Source: Amycolatopsis anabasis | Lineage (GTDB): Bacteria > Actinomycetota > Actinomycetes > Mycobacteriales > Pseudonocardiaceae | Direction of reading: 5' to 3' | DNA: 37,083 nt | Assembly (NCBI RefSeq): GCF_009765355.1 | Contig: NZ_VTHK01000075.1 | Coordinates: 1-37,083 of the forward strand | Shown: positions 15,333-24,076 of the stretch, in pieces | Numbering within the stretch: the first letter of the stretch is position 1 | Layout: each line of letters opens with the position of its first letter | The notes under the pieces: generated by a model | The model's database searches: none | What the model was told of the DNA's origin: nothing | Seen by the model: the letters and a program-made list of their open reading frames with translations, nothing else | Position numbers and translations under genes: made by a program

Positions 15333-16298
15333 TCACTGGTGTCCGGGAGCGAGGGCGCGCACCTGTTCGAAGGGGTCCTCGCCGGTCGGCAGCAGGGCGA
15401 TCACCGGGGTGTCCAGGCCGTTGTCCACATAGGACTGAACCCGCTCGCGGCATTCGTCCACGCTGCCGTGCACGATGAGGTCGTCGACCACCTCGTCCGG
15501 GATCACCTCGTTCGCCCGCTGCCGGTCCCCGGCCGCCCACGCCTCGTGCATCGGGGCCAGCGCCTCGCCGCGGCCGAGCCAGTCGTGGAACGCGGCGTAC
15601 ACCGGCACGGTGAGGTAGCTGCTGATCAGCATCCGGCCCAGGCCCCGGGCCGCGGCGGCGTCCTCGGTGGGGCAGACGAAGATCCGGGCCGCGAGTTCGG
15701 TGTCCGGGCCGATCTCGGCGCGCACCCTGGGCACGTCACCGGGCGCGAGCCAGTTGGTGATCGCGCCGTCGGCCTCCCGCGCGGCCAGCCGGAGCATGCC
15801 CGGCCGCAGCGCGGCCAGCATGATCGGCGGCGCCGGGTCCGGCGGGCGCTCCAGCCGGAACTTGCTCACCGAGAACGTCGGGTAGTCCGCGGTGACCTTC
15901 TCCCCCGCCAGCGCGGCGCGCAGGAACCGCAGCGTGTCCCGCGTCCGCGCGTACGGCTCGGTGAACTCGGCCGCGTTCCAGTTCCGCACGATCACCGGCG
16001 ACGACGTGCCGAGGCCCAGGACGAACCGCCCCGGAGCCAGTTCGGCGAGGGTCGCCGCGTGCATCGCGAGCAGGCCGGGGCCGCGCGTGTAGACCGGCAC
16101 GATCGCGGTGCCCAGGCGGAGTTGCGGCGCCCACTGCGAGGCGAGCAGGAGCGGCGAGAACGCGTCCGTTCCGGCGGTTTCCGCGGACCACGCGTCGGTG
16201 TACCCGAGATCCGGCAGCCGCTCGATCAGGTCCTTGTGGGCGGCCAGCGGGATCCCGGTCAGCGGGATGGTGATGCCCCATCGCTTCATGGCCAGCAT
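15333..16298 (-). CDS. LLM-class (F420-type) flavin/deazaflavin oxidoreductase
   Basis: 321-residue luciferase-like TIM-barrel oxidoreductase: KRWGITIPLTG at the start, TAIVPVYTRGPGLLAMHAATLAELAPGRFVLGLG in the core, and a GSVDECRERVQSYVDNGLDTPVI tail. Actinomycete members mostly use coenzyme F420, but FMN cannot be excluded and the substrate is unknown. The start at 16298 is 13 bp past the S9 peptidase stop. The internal ATG 16289 (MKRWG) is an equally plausible start, as neither has a clear ribosome-binding site. It is the last gene of a ppk2-S9-LLM run. Confidence 0.88.
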   Translation of the reverse strand: MLAMKRWGITIPLTGIPLAAHKDLIERLPDLGYTDAWSAETAGTDAFSPLLLASQWAPQLRLGTAIVPVYTRGPGLLAMHAATLAELAPGRFVLGLGTSSPVIVRNWNAAEFTEPYARTRDTLRFLRAALAGEKVTADYPTFSVSKFRLERPPDPAPPIMLAALRPGMLRLAAREADGAITNWLAPGDVPRVRAEIGPDTELAARIFVCPTEDAAAARGLGRMLISSYLTVPVYAAFHDWLGRGEALAPMHEAWAAGDRQRANEVIPDEVVDDLIVHGSVDECRERVQSYVDNGLDTPVIALLPTGEDPFEQVRALAPGHQ

Positions 16299-16311
16299 AC
16301 TAAGCGGTCGC

Positions 16312-18390
16312 TCATCCTGCCGCCAACTCCCGTTTGAGCCATTCCACTTGCCGCCGCATCAGGTTCTCGGCGACCTCCTCGGCCTGCGGGGTCATATGGG
16401 TCGTCCCGACCAGCGGGAGGAACGTGTGCGCCCGGCCCGCGGCCAGCAGCGCCGAAGACAGCCGCAGGGCGTGCGCGACGAACACGTTGTCGTCGGCGAG
16501 ACCGTGCACGATGAGCAGGCTCCGGCGCAGCAGGTGCGCGTCGGCGATCAGCGAGTTCCGTTCGTATCCCTCGGGATTGTCCTGCGGCGTACCGAGATAC
16601 CGCTCGGTGTAGTGGGTGTCGTAGAGGGACCAGTCGGTCACCGGCGCCCCGGCCACGGCGGCGTGGAACACGTCCGGCCGCCGCAGCACGGCGAGCGCGG
16701 ACAGGTAACCGCCGTACGACCAGCCGCGGATGGCCACCCGGTCGAGATCGAGTTCGGGGTGCTCGGCGGCGACGGCGTGCAGGGCGTCCACCTGGTCGGC
16801 GAGGGTGACCTCGGCGAGTTTCCCGGCGATCTCCTTCTCCCAGGCCGGTCCCCGGCCCGGGGTGCCCCGGCCGTCCGCGACCAGCACGGCGAAGCCCTGA
16901 TCGGCCAGCCACTGCGAGGTGAGGAACGCGTTGCGGCTGTGCAGGACGCGCTGCGCGTGCGGGCCGCCGTACGGATCCAGCAGCACCGGCAGTTTCCCGT
17001 CGCCGGGCCGGTAACCGCTCGGCAGCAGCAGCGCCGCGCGCAGGTCCCGCTCGCCCACGGTCAGCCAGCGCGGCTTCGGCTCGATCCCAGGGTCCACAGT
17101 GGACGAAACGATGTCCGCCACCGGCTGCCCGTCGCGCAGCACCGAGACCTTCGGCCCGCTGTGCTCGAGGCTCCACGAGGACAGCACGGCGATCTCGGCG
17201 GTGCCCGCGCCGACGTGCACTCCATCCACAGTGGACAGGCGGCGCGCCTTGCCCCCCTCGGTGCGGTACACGTGGATCTGGGTCGGGTCCTCTCCCGACG
17301 CGCTGAACAGCACCTCGGCCCCGACGTGCAGCACCGAGCGGACCTGCAAGCCTGGTTCGGTGACCGGTTCGCCGTCGATCAGCAGCCGGTAGGAGCCGTC
17401 CGCGGCGCTCACGTGCACCAACCGGCCGTCGGTCGTCCAGGCCGGGACCCCGGCCACGATCTCCACCCAGTGCGGATCGGTTTCGGTGCGCAGCTTGGTG
17501 GTCGAGCCGTCGGCGGGGTCGACCGCGTGGATCTCCAGGCGCCGCTGATCGCGCGGCTGCACGGCCAGCAGCGGCTGCCCCGCCGCCGACCAGTGCACGG
17601 CGACCAGGTACTCCCAGTCGCCCGGCTGGACGTCGACGCGGGATCCGTCCAGGCCGAGGAAGGCGAGCGAGACGTCCACGTTCGCGGCGCCCGCGGCCGG
17701 GTAGGCCACCGTGTTCACCGCGGCGGCGGGATTGGCCGGATCGGCGATGTGCCAGCGCGGCACCCGGCTCCGGTCGGTGCGTTCGACCAGCAGGGACCGC
17801 CCGTCCGGCGCCCACCAGTAGCCGCGGGCCCGGCCCATCTCCTCGGCGGCGATGAACTCCGCGAGGCCCCACGCGATGTCCTCGCCCGGCTCCTCGGCCA
17901 GCGCGCGGTCGTCGCCGGTGGCCAGGTCGACCACCCGCAGCCTGCGGTCGCGGACGTAGGCCACGTAGGTGCCGGTCGGGTTCGGCCGCGGATCGACCAC
18001 CGCGGCCTCCACCAGGGTGGTGATCTCGCCGCTCGCCAGGTCCACCGTGTGCAGCTTCCCGGAAAGCGGGAACGCGGCCAGCCGGAATCCGTCGTCGACC
18101 GCGTACCCGACCACGCCGCCGGAGGTCTCCCGGCTGCGCTCCCGCCGGGCGCGCTCCTCGGGCGGCAGTTCCTCCTCGCCCGGCAGCAACCGCGCCGCGT
18201 CGACGACCTTCGATTCGGCGCCCGCGGCGAGATCGAGGGCCCACAGGCTGTTGCGACGGTCGAAACCCGACTCCGCGCGCAGGAAGAGCAGCCGGGAGCC
18301 GTCCGGGGAAACCCGGAACTCCTTGGGCGCGCCGAGGGTGAAGCGCTGGGTGCGGGCCTGCTTGCGGAGGAAGGAAAGATCGTCACTCAC
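16312..18390 (-). CDS. S9 family peptidase (DPP-IV/prolyl oligopeptidase type)
   Basis: 692-residue serine peptidase that cleaves after Pro or Ala in short peptides. The N-terminal two thirds form a beta-propeller with repeated SPDG and WAPDGRSLLVER-like blades. The C-terminal alpha/beta hydrolase has the nucleophile in IRGWSYGGYLSA (Ser558), an Asp in IVHGLADDNVF, and the His in VGTTHMT. An upstream EEPGEDIAWGLAEFIAAEEMGR matches the paired-Glu region that in DPP-IV enzymes binds the substrate N-terminus, favouring dipeptidyl peptidase activity. There is no signal peptide, so it is probably cytoplasmic. GTG 18390 (MSDDLSF) is preferred because GAAAGAG precedes it at good spacing; an in-frame GTG at 18399 is possible. 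Confidence 0.9.
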   Translation of the reverse strand: MSDDLSFLRKQARTQRFTLGAPKEFRVSPDGSRLLFLRAESGFDRRNSLWALDLAAGAESKVVDAARLLPGEEELPPEERARRERSRETSGGVVGYAVDDGFRLAAFPLSGKLHTVDLASGEITTLVEAAVVDPRPNPTGTYVAYVRDRRLRVVDLATGDDRALAEEPGEDIAWGLAEFIAAEEMGRARGYWWAPDGRSLLVERTDRSRVPRWHIADPANPAAAVNTVAYPAAGAANVDVSLAFLGLDGSRVDVQPGDWEYLVAVHWSAAGQPLLAVQPRDQRRLEIHAVDPADGSTTKLRTETDPHWVEIVAGVPAWTTDGRLVHVSAADGSYRLLIDGEPVTEPGLQVRSVLHVGAEVLFSASGEDPTQIHVYRTEGGKARRLSTVDGVHVGAGTAEIAVLSSWSLEHSGPKVSVLRDGQPVADIVSSTVDPGIEPKPRWLTVGERDLRAALLLPSGYRPGDGKLPVLLDPYGGPHAQRVLHSRNAFLTSQWLADQGFAVLVADGRGTPGRGPAWEKEIAGKLAEVTLADQVDALHAVAAEHPELDLDRVAIRGWSYGGYLSALAVLRRPDVFHAAVAGAPVTDWSLYDTHYTERYLGTPQDNPEGYERNSLIADAHLLRRSLLIVHGLADDNVFVAHALRLSSALLAAGRAHTFLPLVGTTHMTPQAEEVAENLMRRQVEWLKRELAAG

Positions 18391-18411
18391 GGGACGCACT
18401 CTTTCAGACGG

Positions 18412-19260
18412 TCACGCGGGAACGCCAATACCGTCCAGCTTCGCCAGTTCGGCGTCGACGTCGAAGCCGGGATCCGGAACGCGGGGCGCGAGTTCGCTCA
18501 GCGCCTCCTCGAGCAGCCGCGCGACGAGCCAGTTGCGGTACCACTTCCGGTCCGCGGGCACCACGTACCAGGGCGCGGCCGCGGTGGACGTCCGGCGCAG
18601 GATGTCGCGGTAGGCGCGCTGGTAGTCCGCCCACAGCGCCCGCGCTTCGAGGTCGGCCGGGTTGTACTTCCAGTGCTTGGCCGGGGTCCGCAGCCGCGCC
18701 CGCAGCCTGCGCAACTGCTCCTCGGGCGAGATGTGCAGGAAGACCTTGACCACCGTGGTGCCGGACGCGGCGAGTTCGCGTTCGAACGCGTTGATCTCGG
18801 TGTACCGCTCGCGCAGTTCGGCCGCGGACAGCAGGCCCTGCACGCGCGGCACCAGGATGTCCTCGTAGTGCGAGCGGTCGAACACGCCGATCTGCCCGGG
18901 CGTCGGAAGCTGCCGGCGCACCCGCCACAGGAAGTGGTGCCGGCGTTCGGCCGGGGTCGGCTTCTTGAACGCCGCGTACCGCACGCCCTGCGGGTTGACC
19001 AGGCCGAGCACGTGCCGGACGGTGCCGCCCTTGCCGGAGGTGTCCATGCCCTGCAGGACGAGCAGCACGCTGCGGTTCCCGCCGCCGGCGCCCTCGGCGT
19101 AGAGGGCCTCCTGCAGGTCGTCCAGCCGGCGGCCGAGTTCGGTCAGCTTGCGCTGGGCCTTGGCCTTCTTGCCCGGTCCGAGCGGCGTCGCCGACGGGTC
19201 GGGCAGCGCTTCGGACTTGCGTGCCCGGAGCACGTCCCGCACCTGTTCACCGGATCCCAT
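18412..19260 (-). CDS. ppk2: Polyphosphate kinase 2 family protein
   Basis: 282-residue PPK2 enzyme, a P-loop kinase that transfers phosphate between polyphosphate and nucleotides. Walker A is GMDTSGKGG and the lid/Walker B segment is GVFDRSHYEDILVPRV. Also present are the family HISPEEQLRRLRAR and TPAKHWKYNPAD, and a C-terminal APWYVVPADRKWYRNWLVARLL. Length and motifs fit a one-domain PPK2; whether it favours NDP or NMP cannot be told by eye. ATG 19260 opens MGSGEQVRDVL. It heads a same-strand run with the S9 peptidase 21 bp downstream. The upstream spacer is shared with divergent rocD. Confidence 0.92.
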   Translation of the reverse strand: MGSGEQVRDVLRARKSEALPDPSATPLGPGKKAKAQRKLTELGRRLDDLQEALYAEGAGGGNRSVLLVLQGMDTSGKGGTVRHVLGLVNPQGVRYAAFKKPTPAERRHHFLWRVRRQLPTPGQIGVFDRSHYEDILVPRVQGLLSAAELRERYTEINAFERELAASGTTVVKVFLHISPEEQLRRLRARLRTPAKHWKYNPADLEARALWADYQRAYRDILRRTSTAAAPWYVVPADRKWYRNWLVARLLEEALSELAPRVPDPGFDVDAELAKLDGIGVPA

Positions 19261-19321
19261 GATCGGAGCGTAACCGGAACGTGACCGTAGCGCCCGTTGT
19301 CGCCCGGATGCCGCGTGGCAC

Positions 19322-19381
19322 GCAACGTTCGCCCGGTGAATGCGGCAAAACGCGCAACGAACACCACCCGCAAGCAACGTT
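19322..19381. promoter_or_regulatory. GCAACG repeats in the ppk2/rocD divergent promoter
   Basis: GCAACGTT occurs at 19322-19329 and 19374-19381, with GCAACGAA at 19354-19361. All three are direct and lie within the 163-bp spacer between divergent starts. Spacings of 32 and 20 bp would place them roughly on the same helix face. An Lrp/AsnC-type site for an ornithine catabolic gene is conceivable but unproven. Confidence 0.25.
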
Positions 19382-19423
19382 TTCCGGCTGATCTCCCCGT
19401 AGGTGTGCCCTTAACCTGAACGC

Positions 19424-20647
19424 ATGACGACGTTCGCCGAGGCCACCACGTCCGCCGCCGATCTCATCGCGCTCGACGAGCAGTGGAGTACGCACAACTA
19501 CCACCCGTTGCCCGTGGTCATCGCCGAGGCCGAGGGCGCCTGGGTCACCGATGTCGAGGGCAAGCGCTACCTGGACTTCCTGTCCGGGTACTCCGCGCTG
19601 AACTTCGGGCACCGCCACCCCGATCTGGTCGCCGCCGCGGCCGAGCAGCTCGGCCGGGTGACGCTGACCTCCCGCGCGTTCCACCACGACCAGCTGGGCC
19701 GGTTCTGCCAGGAGCTCGCGGAGCTGACCGGCACCGACATGGTGCTGCCGATGAACTCCGGCGCGGAGGCCGTCGAGTCGGCGCTGAAGGTGGCCCGCAA
19801 ATGGGCCTACCGGGTGCAGGGCATCCCGGACGGCACGGCCGAGATCGTCGTCGCCGGTTCGAACTTCCACGGCCGGACCACCACGATCGTGTCGTTCTCC
19901 ACCGACGAGACCGCGCGCGCCGATTTCGGGCCGTTCACCCCGGGTTTCGTGACGGTCGAGTACGGCGACGCCGAGGCGCTGGCCGCCGCGATCACCGAGC
20001 GCACGGCCGCGGTCCTGCTGGAGCCGATCCAGGGCGAGGCGGGCGTGGTCGTCCCGCCGGACGGGTACCTCGCCGAGGCCCGGCGGCTGTGCGACGAGGC
20101 GGGCGCGCTGCTGATCGCCGACGAGATCCAGTCCGGGCTGGCCCGCACCGGCACGCTGTTCGCGCTCGAGCACGAGCGGGTCCGGGCCGATCTGTACACG
20201 CTGGGCAAGGCGCTGGGCGGCGGGATCATGCCGGTGTCCGCGGTCGTCGGGCGGCGCGAGGTGCTCGGCGTGCTGCGGCCCGGTGAGCACGGGTCGACCT
20301 TCGGCGGCAACCCGCTCGCCTGCGCGGTCGGGCGCGCGGTCATCCGGCTGCTGGCGACCGGCGAGTTCCAGCAGCGGTCCGCGTCGCTGGGGGCGCATCT
20401 GCACACGCGCCTCGCCGAACTGGTGGGCCACGGCGTCGCCGAGGTCCGCGGGCGCGGCCTGTGGGCGGGGGTGGACATCGCCCCCGGCGGGCCGAGCGGG
20501 CGCGAGGCGTCCGAAGCCCTGATGGCCTACGGCGTGCTGTGCAAGGAAACGCACGACCACACGCTGCGCATCGCGCCGCCGCTGGTGATCAGCCAGTCCG
20601 ATCTCGACCGCGGCATCGACGCGATCGCCGCGGTCGTCCGCGGGTAA
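19424..20647 (+). CDS. rocD: Ornithine--oxo-acid aminotransferase
   Basis: 407-residue class-III PLP aminotransferase that converts L-ornithine and 2-oxoglutarate to glutamate semialdehyde and glutamate. Motifs are STHNYHPLPVVIAEAEG near the N-terminus, the PLP-phosphate loop MNSGAEAVESALKVARKW, the conserved EPIQGEAGVVVPPDGYL, LLIADEIQSGLARTG with the PLP-ring Asp, and the Schiff-base Lys in LYTLGKALGGG. STFGGNPLACA completes the family set. Length is typical. It links arginine/ornithine breakdown to proline and glutamate. It is convergent with the racemase-like gene (4 bp between stops) and divergent from ppk2. Confidence 0.95.
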   Translation: MTTFAEATTSAADLIALDEQWSTHNYHPLPVVIAEAEGAWVTDVEGKRYLDFLSGYSALNFGHRHPDLVAAAAEQLGRVTLTSRAFHHDQLGRFCQELAELTGTDMVLPMNSGAEAVESALKVARKWAYRVQGIPDGTAEIVVAGSNFHGRTTTIVSFSTDETARADFGPFTPGFVTVEYGDAEALAAAITERTAAVLLEPIQGEAGVVVPPDGYLAEARRLCDEAGALLIADEIQSGLARTGTLFALEHERVRADLYTLGKALGGGIMPVSAVVGRREVLGVLRPGEHGSTFGGNPLACAVGRAVIRLLATGEFQQRSASLGAHLHTRLAELVGHGVAEVRGRGLWAGVDIAPGGPSGREASEALMAYGVLCKETHDHTLRIAPPLVISQSDLDRGIDAIAAVVRG

Positions 20648-20651
20648 CGCG

Positions 20652-21431
20652 TCATCCGTCCACTGTGAACAGTGCACCGAGGTGTGGCCGCGGTCGCCGG
20701 TTCCCGGCGTGCCGCAACGCGTCCCACAGGGTCACGTGGGTGGCGGTCAGCACGGGTTTGCCCGCCGCGAGTTCCAGCTCCGGCAGGCAGTCCGCGGTGT
20801 GCAGCGCGGTTTCCGGGATCAGGAGCGCCTCGGCCCGGGGGTGGTCGGCGGCCCGGACGATCTCCAGCAGTTTCTCCGGGCCCCACGCGGCCACCTCGCG
20901 GTCCGAACCCGCGTCGAGCTCGATCCGGTGCACGGTCTCGATCCCGGCCGTGGCCAGGAACTCGACGAACACCGCGGTGACCAGGCCGCTGTAGACCGAG
21001 CCCAGCGCCACCCGGGTGACCCCCAGCGCCGCCGCGGCGGCGAGGAACGCCAGCGAGGTGCTGCTCGCCGGTACGCCGAGCCGCTCGGCCAGGGCGTCGG
21101 CCTGCCGCCGCGCGCCCGCGCGTCCCCTCAGGAAGCTGCACGACGAACACGTCCAGGTGACCACGTCCGGCGCGAAACCGCGCAACCGCTCGGCGGCCGC
21201 GAGCAGCCGCGGCTCCTCGCCCACCTCGCGCAGCGCCCGCAGCTTGGCCAGCGGATCCAGGTCCGCCAGCCGGTGCACCCCGGCTCCCCAGGTGACGTAC
21301 TCCGCCGCGACCGCCGCCGGGCCCGGGGTCAGGCGTTCCGCGAGGGCCAGGTAGTCGTCCTCACCGGCGCCCCGGGTCGGGTACAGCACGCCGATCCGGG
21401 TCTCTCCACATGCGACATCGTCGATCCCCAT
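20652..21431 (-). CDS. Asp/Glu racemase superfamily enzyme (maleate isomerase/arylmalonate decarboxylase-like)
   Basis: 259-residue two-domain enzyme of the Asp/Glu racemase fold. The first catalytic-cysteine loop is DVVTWTCSSCSFLRG (Cys95, Cys98) and the second is IPETALHTADCLPELE (Cys215), giving the paired-cysteine arrangement of cofactor-independent isomerases. The start MGIDDVACGETRIGVLYPTRG at ATG 21431 and the length match maleate cis-trans isomerase/AMDase relatives. The exact substrate is not readable. It shares a divergent promoter with the DUF2252 gene. A racemase or maleate role near rocD and a D-amino-acid oxidase hints at amino-acid or dicarboxylate catabolism (inference). Confidence 0.82.
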   Translation of the reverse strand: MGIDDVACGETRIGVLYPTRGAGEDDYLALAERLTPGPAAVAAEYVTWGAGVHRLADLDPLAKLRALREVGEEPRLLAAAERLRGFAPDVVTWTCSSCSFLRGRAGARRQADALAERLGVPASSTSLAFLAAAAALGVTRVALGSVYSGLVTAVFVEFLATAGIETVHRIELDAGSDREVAAWGPEKLLEIVRAADHPRAEALLIPETALHTADCLPELELAAGKPVLTATHVTLWDALRHAGNRRPRPHLGALFTVDG

Positions 21432-21536
21432 ACCCGTCACCCTGCCGCAGACCGGGCGAGCTCGCACGGAAGGCGAACTTCCGCGGCCTCTCGTACGTTG
21501 AACCGGCAACGCATCGGGGGCGGAGGGAGTCGCATC

Positions 21537-22925
21537 ATGGGGAGCTGGACGGAAAGGTCGCTGGTCGGCACGGAAATCGCGGATCCGGAGGAACTGTCCG
21601 CGCACGGACGGTCACTGCGGGACGAGGTGCCACCGGCCGCGCACGACCACGAGGCCGCCGGGCCGCGGCGGCCGGGGGTGCTGGAGTTCGTCGAGGCGAG
21701 CAACTCCGGGCGGCTGCCCGAACTCGTGCCGCTGCGCACCGGGCGGATGATCTCGTCGCCGTTCGCGTTCTTCCGGGGCGCGGCGGGGCTGATGGCGGCC
21801 GATCTGGCCGGGGCCCCGGTGAGCGGGCTTTCCGCGCAGTTGTGCGGTGACGCGCACGCGGCGAACTTCGGGCTGTACGGCACGCCCGAGGGCCAGATCG
21901 TGATGGACATCAACGATTTCGACGAAACCGTGCCCGGGCCGTGGGAATGGGACCTCAAACGGCTGTCGGCGAGCCTGGTGCTGGCCGGTCGCGAAGGCGG
22001 GGTGTCCGAATCCGGCTGCCGCGAGGCCGCCGAGGACGCGGTGAAGTCCTACCGCCGCACGATCCGCGAACTCGCGGAACTGCCGTTCCTGAGGTCGTGG
22101 AACGCGTTGCCGGACGCGTCGGTGCTGAGCAAGGTCAAGGCGCACGACCTGATCGACGAATTCGAGGAGGCGGCGGAGAAGGCGCGCAAGAACACCAGTG
22201 CCAAGGTGTCCGCGAAGTGGACGCGGCGCATCGACGACCACACCACCGGGCTCCGGCGGCACCGCTTCGTCGAGGACCCGCCGATCCTGCGGCACGTCGA
22301 GGACGACACGGCCGACGCGGTGATCGCGGGCCTTGTGTCCTATGTGGACACTCTGCGGGAGTCGCGGCGCAACCTCATCGCGCGCTACCGGGTTTCGGAC
22401 GTGGCGTTCCGGGTGGTCGGCACCGGCAGCGTGGGCCTGCGCAGCTATGTCGTGCTGCTGCACGGGAACGCCGACGAAGACCTGGTGCTGCAGGTGAAGG
22501 AGGCGCGCCCGTCCGCGCTGGCGGAACACCTCGACCTCGCGCCGGTGCCCCACGAGGGGGAACGGATCGTGCACGGCGCGCGGCTGGTACAGGCCGAATC
22601 CGACATCCTGCTCGGCTGGACCCGGATCGACGGCCGGGACTTCATCGTCCGGCAGTTCCGGAACCTCAAGGGCGACATCGATCCGACCGAACTGCGCCGC
22701 GACCACCTCGACGACTACGGCCGCCTGGCCGGCGCCCTGCTCGCGCGTGCGCACACCCGATCCCTGCACCCCCGCCTGCTCGCCGGTTACTTCGAAGGCG
22801 ACGAGGCCCTCGACGAGGCGATCGGCCGCTTCGCGATCCGCTACGCCGACCAGGCCGAAGCCGACCACGCCGAACTCGCCGCCGCCGCGAAAAACGGCGC
22901 CGTCCCCGCCGAAACCGAAGACTAG
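21537..22925 (+). CDS. DUF2252 domain protein
   Basis: 462-residue DUF2252 protein, a family with remote similarity to aminoglycoside-phosphotransferase-like kinases. Recognisable are FAFFRGAAGLMAADLA, CGDAHAANFGLYGTPEG (the HGDLHxxN-like catalytic loop) and DINDFDETVPGPWEWDLKRL (metal-binding Asp segment). The C-terminal half includes VGTGSVGLRSYVVLL and RQFRNLKGDIDP. Function is unknown; the DAHxxN and DFD motifs suggest phosphotransfer. ATG 21537 follows GGAGGGAG at good spacing. Repeat island 3 begins at its stop codon. Confidence 0.88.
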   Translation: MGSWTERSLVGTEIADPEELSAHGRSLRDEVPPAAHDHEAAGPRRPGVLEFVEASNSGRLPELVPLRTGRMISSPFAFFRGAAGLMAADLAGAPVSGLSAQLCGDAHAANFGLYGTPEGQIVMDINDFDETVPGPWEWDLKRLSASLVLAGREGGVSESGCREAAEDAVKSYRRTIRELAELPFLRSWNALPDASVLSKVKAHDLIDEFEEAAEKARKNTSAKVSAKWTRRIDDHTTGLRRHRFVEDPPILRHVEDDTADAVIAGLVSYVDTLRESRRNLIARYRVSDVAFRVVGTGSVGLRSYVVLLHGNADEDLVLQVKEARPSALAEHLDLAPVPHEGERIVHGARLVQAESDILLGWTRIDGRDFIVRQFRNLKGDIDPTELRRDHLDDYGRLAGALLARAHTRSLHPRLLAGYFEGDEALDEAIGRFAIRYADQAEADHAELAAAAKNGAVPAETED

Positions 22926-23179
22926 CCAGCCCGAGTCGCACACCCAGGCAAGCGAGTTGCACACTCGCGCACGCGAGTTCAACGTTCGCGCACGCGAGTT
23001 ACACACCGAGGTTTCCTGGCACTGTCTGATCCGCGGGTGGTTGGGCATGGAACTCGCCTACCGGAATGGGGAACTCGCGCCAGCGGGACGCACTCGGGAC
23101 ACCGGAGGATTCGCGCGGGCGGAGTTCGCTGTGGGCGCAATCGGTTTCCGGCTTCCCGGGGTTCGCGCATGATCGGGGC
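22926..23179. repeat. Repeat island 3 (254 bp)
   Basis: No gene is seen between the DUF2252 stop and the hydrolase start. It contains a 21-bp tandem array (22931-23010) followed by two GGAACTCGCC/GGGAACTCGC units (GAACTC at 23050 and 23071) of the second repeat family. Unlike islands 2 and 4, the flanking genes are in tandem. Confidence 0.75.
22931..23010 (+). repeat. 21-bp tandem repeat array C (4 units)
   Basis: GCGAGTT occurs at 22952, 22973 and 22994, with a degenerate first unit at 22931, all at exact 21-bp period. The unit is CGCACGCGAGTTNNACNNTC, the same as array A at 14816-14893. It starts 6 bp after the upstream stop codon. Confidence 0.85.
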
Positions 23180-24076
23180 ATGACGAACGTTTCCGACCGG
23201 TCCGTGCTCCTGCCCGACGGGCGGCGGCTCGCGTACCACGAATTCGGTGATCCGGACGGGATTCCGTGCGTGTACACGCCGGGCTGGCCCGCCTCGGGTC
23301 TGGCCGGGCAGCCGTACGGCGAGGCCGCCCGGAAAGCCGGGGTGCGGTGGATCTCGATCGACAAACCGGGCACCGGGCGGTCGGACTTCGACCCGCGGCG
23401 CTCGTTGCCGCGGTACGCCGAAGACATCCGCGAGTTCGCCGACCGGCTCGGGCTCGACCGCTTCGCGACGGTCGGGGAATCCGGCGGCGGGCCGCACGCG
23501 CTCGCGCTGGCGCGGGCGCTCGGCGACCGGCTGACGGTCGCCGTGATCCTGTCCGGAATGGCGCCGGGGCAAGGAAAACAGGCCCGCGAGGGGATGCGGC
23601 CGGTCAACCGCAGGCTGTTCGCGCTGGCCGAACGCGCGCCGTGGTTGCTCCGGCCGCAGCTGGCGATGTTCGGCCGGATGGTGGCGAAGCCGGAGAACGC
23701 GGCGAAGTGGCAGCAGGCCGCGATGGGCGACGCCCCCGAAGCGGAACGGCGAGCTCTGGAAGACATCGATCCCGCGCTGCTGCTCGCCGCGACCGGCGAG
23801 GCGCTCCGGGACGGTGGCCGGGCGGCGGCGCAGGAGTTGCGGATGCTGGTGCGGCCCTGGGGTTTCCCGCTGTCCGGGTGCACCTGCCCGGTCGAGGTCT
23901 GGCACGGCGCCGAAGACCGCAACGCCCCCGTGGCGCACGCCCACCGGCTCGTCGCCGCACTCCCCGGCTGCCGCGCGCGGATCGTCGAAGGCGCGGGCCA
24001 CAGCGTGGGCATGGTGGTCCAGCACGAACTCATGGCCACCATCGCCCGCGCCGGTACGCCCGGCTCAGACGGCTAG
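23180..24076 (+). CDS. Alpha/beta hydrolase
   Basis: 298-residue alpha/beta-fold hydrolase. The N-terminal strand-turn DGRRLAYHEFGDPDG is followed by YTPGWPASG (in place of the usual HG oxyanion motif), DKPGTGRSDFDPRRSL, the nucleophile in VGESGGGPHALALA, an Asp in VWHGAEDRNAPV and the His in VEGAGHSVGM. This complete triad suggests an active esterase/hydrolase; the substrate is unknown. ATG 23180 gives MTNVSDRSVLLPDGR, the usual start. Its ribosome-binding site is weak. The end overlaps the convergent D-amino-acid oxidase gene by 12 bp. Confidence 0.87.
   Translation: MTNVSDRSVLLPDGRRLAYHEFGDPDGIPCVYTPGWPASGLAGQPYGEAARKAGVRWISIDKPGTGRSDFDPRRSLPRYAEDIREFADRLGLDRFATVGESGGGPHALALARALGDRLTVAVILSGMAPGQGKQAREGMRPVNRRLFALAERAPWLLRPQLAMFGRMVAKPENAAKWQQAAMGDAPEAERRALEDIDPALLLAATGEALRDGGRAAAQELRMLVRPWGFPLSGCTCPVEVWHGAEDRNAPVAHAHRLVAALPGCRARIVEGAGHSVGMVVQHELMATIARAGTPGSDG

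Noticed and set aside
16108..19284. Plus-strand 1058-residue open frame opposite the S9 peptidase and ppk2
   Set aside because: It covers two genes with intact catalytic motifs on the other strand. Repetitive Arg/Gly/His/Val composition indicates a shadow.
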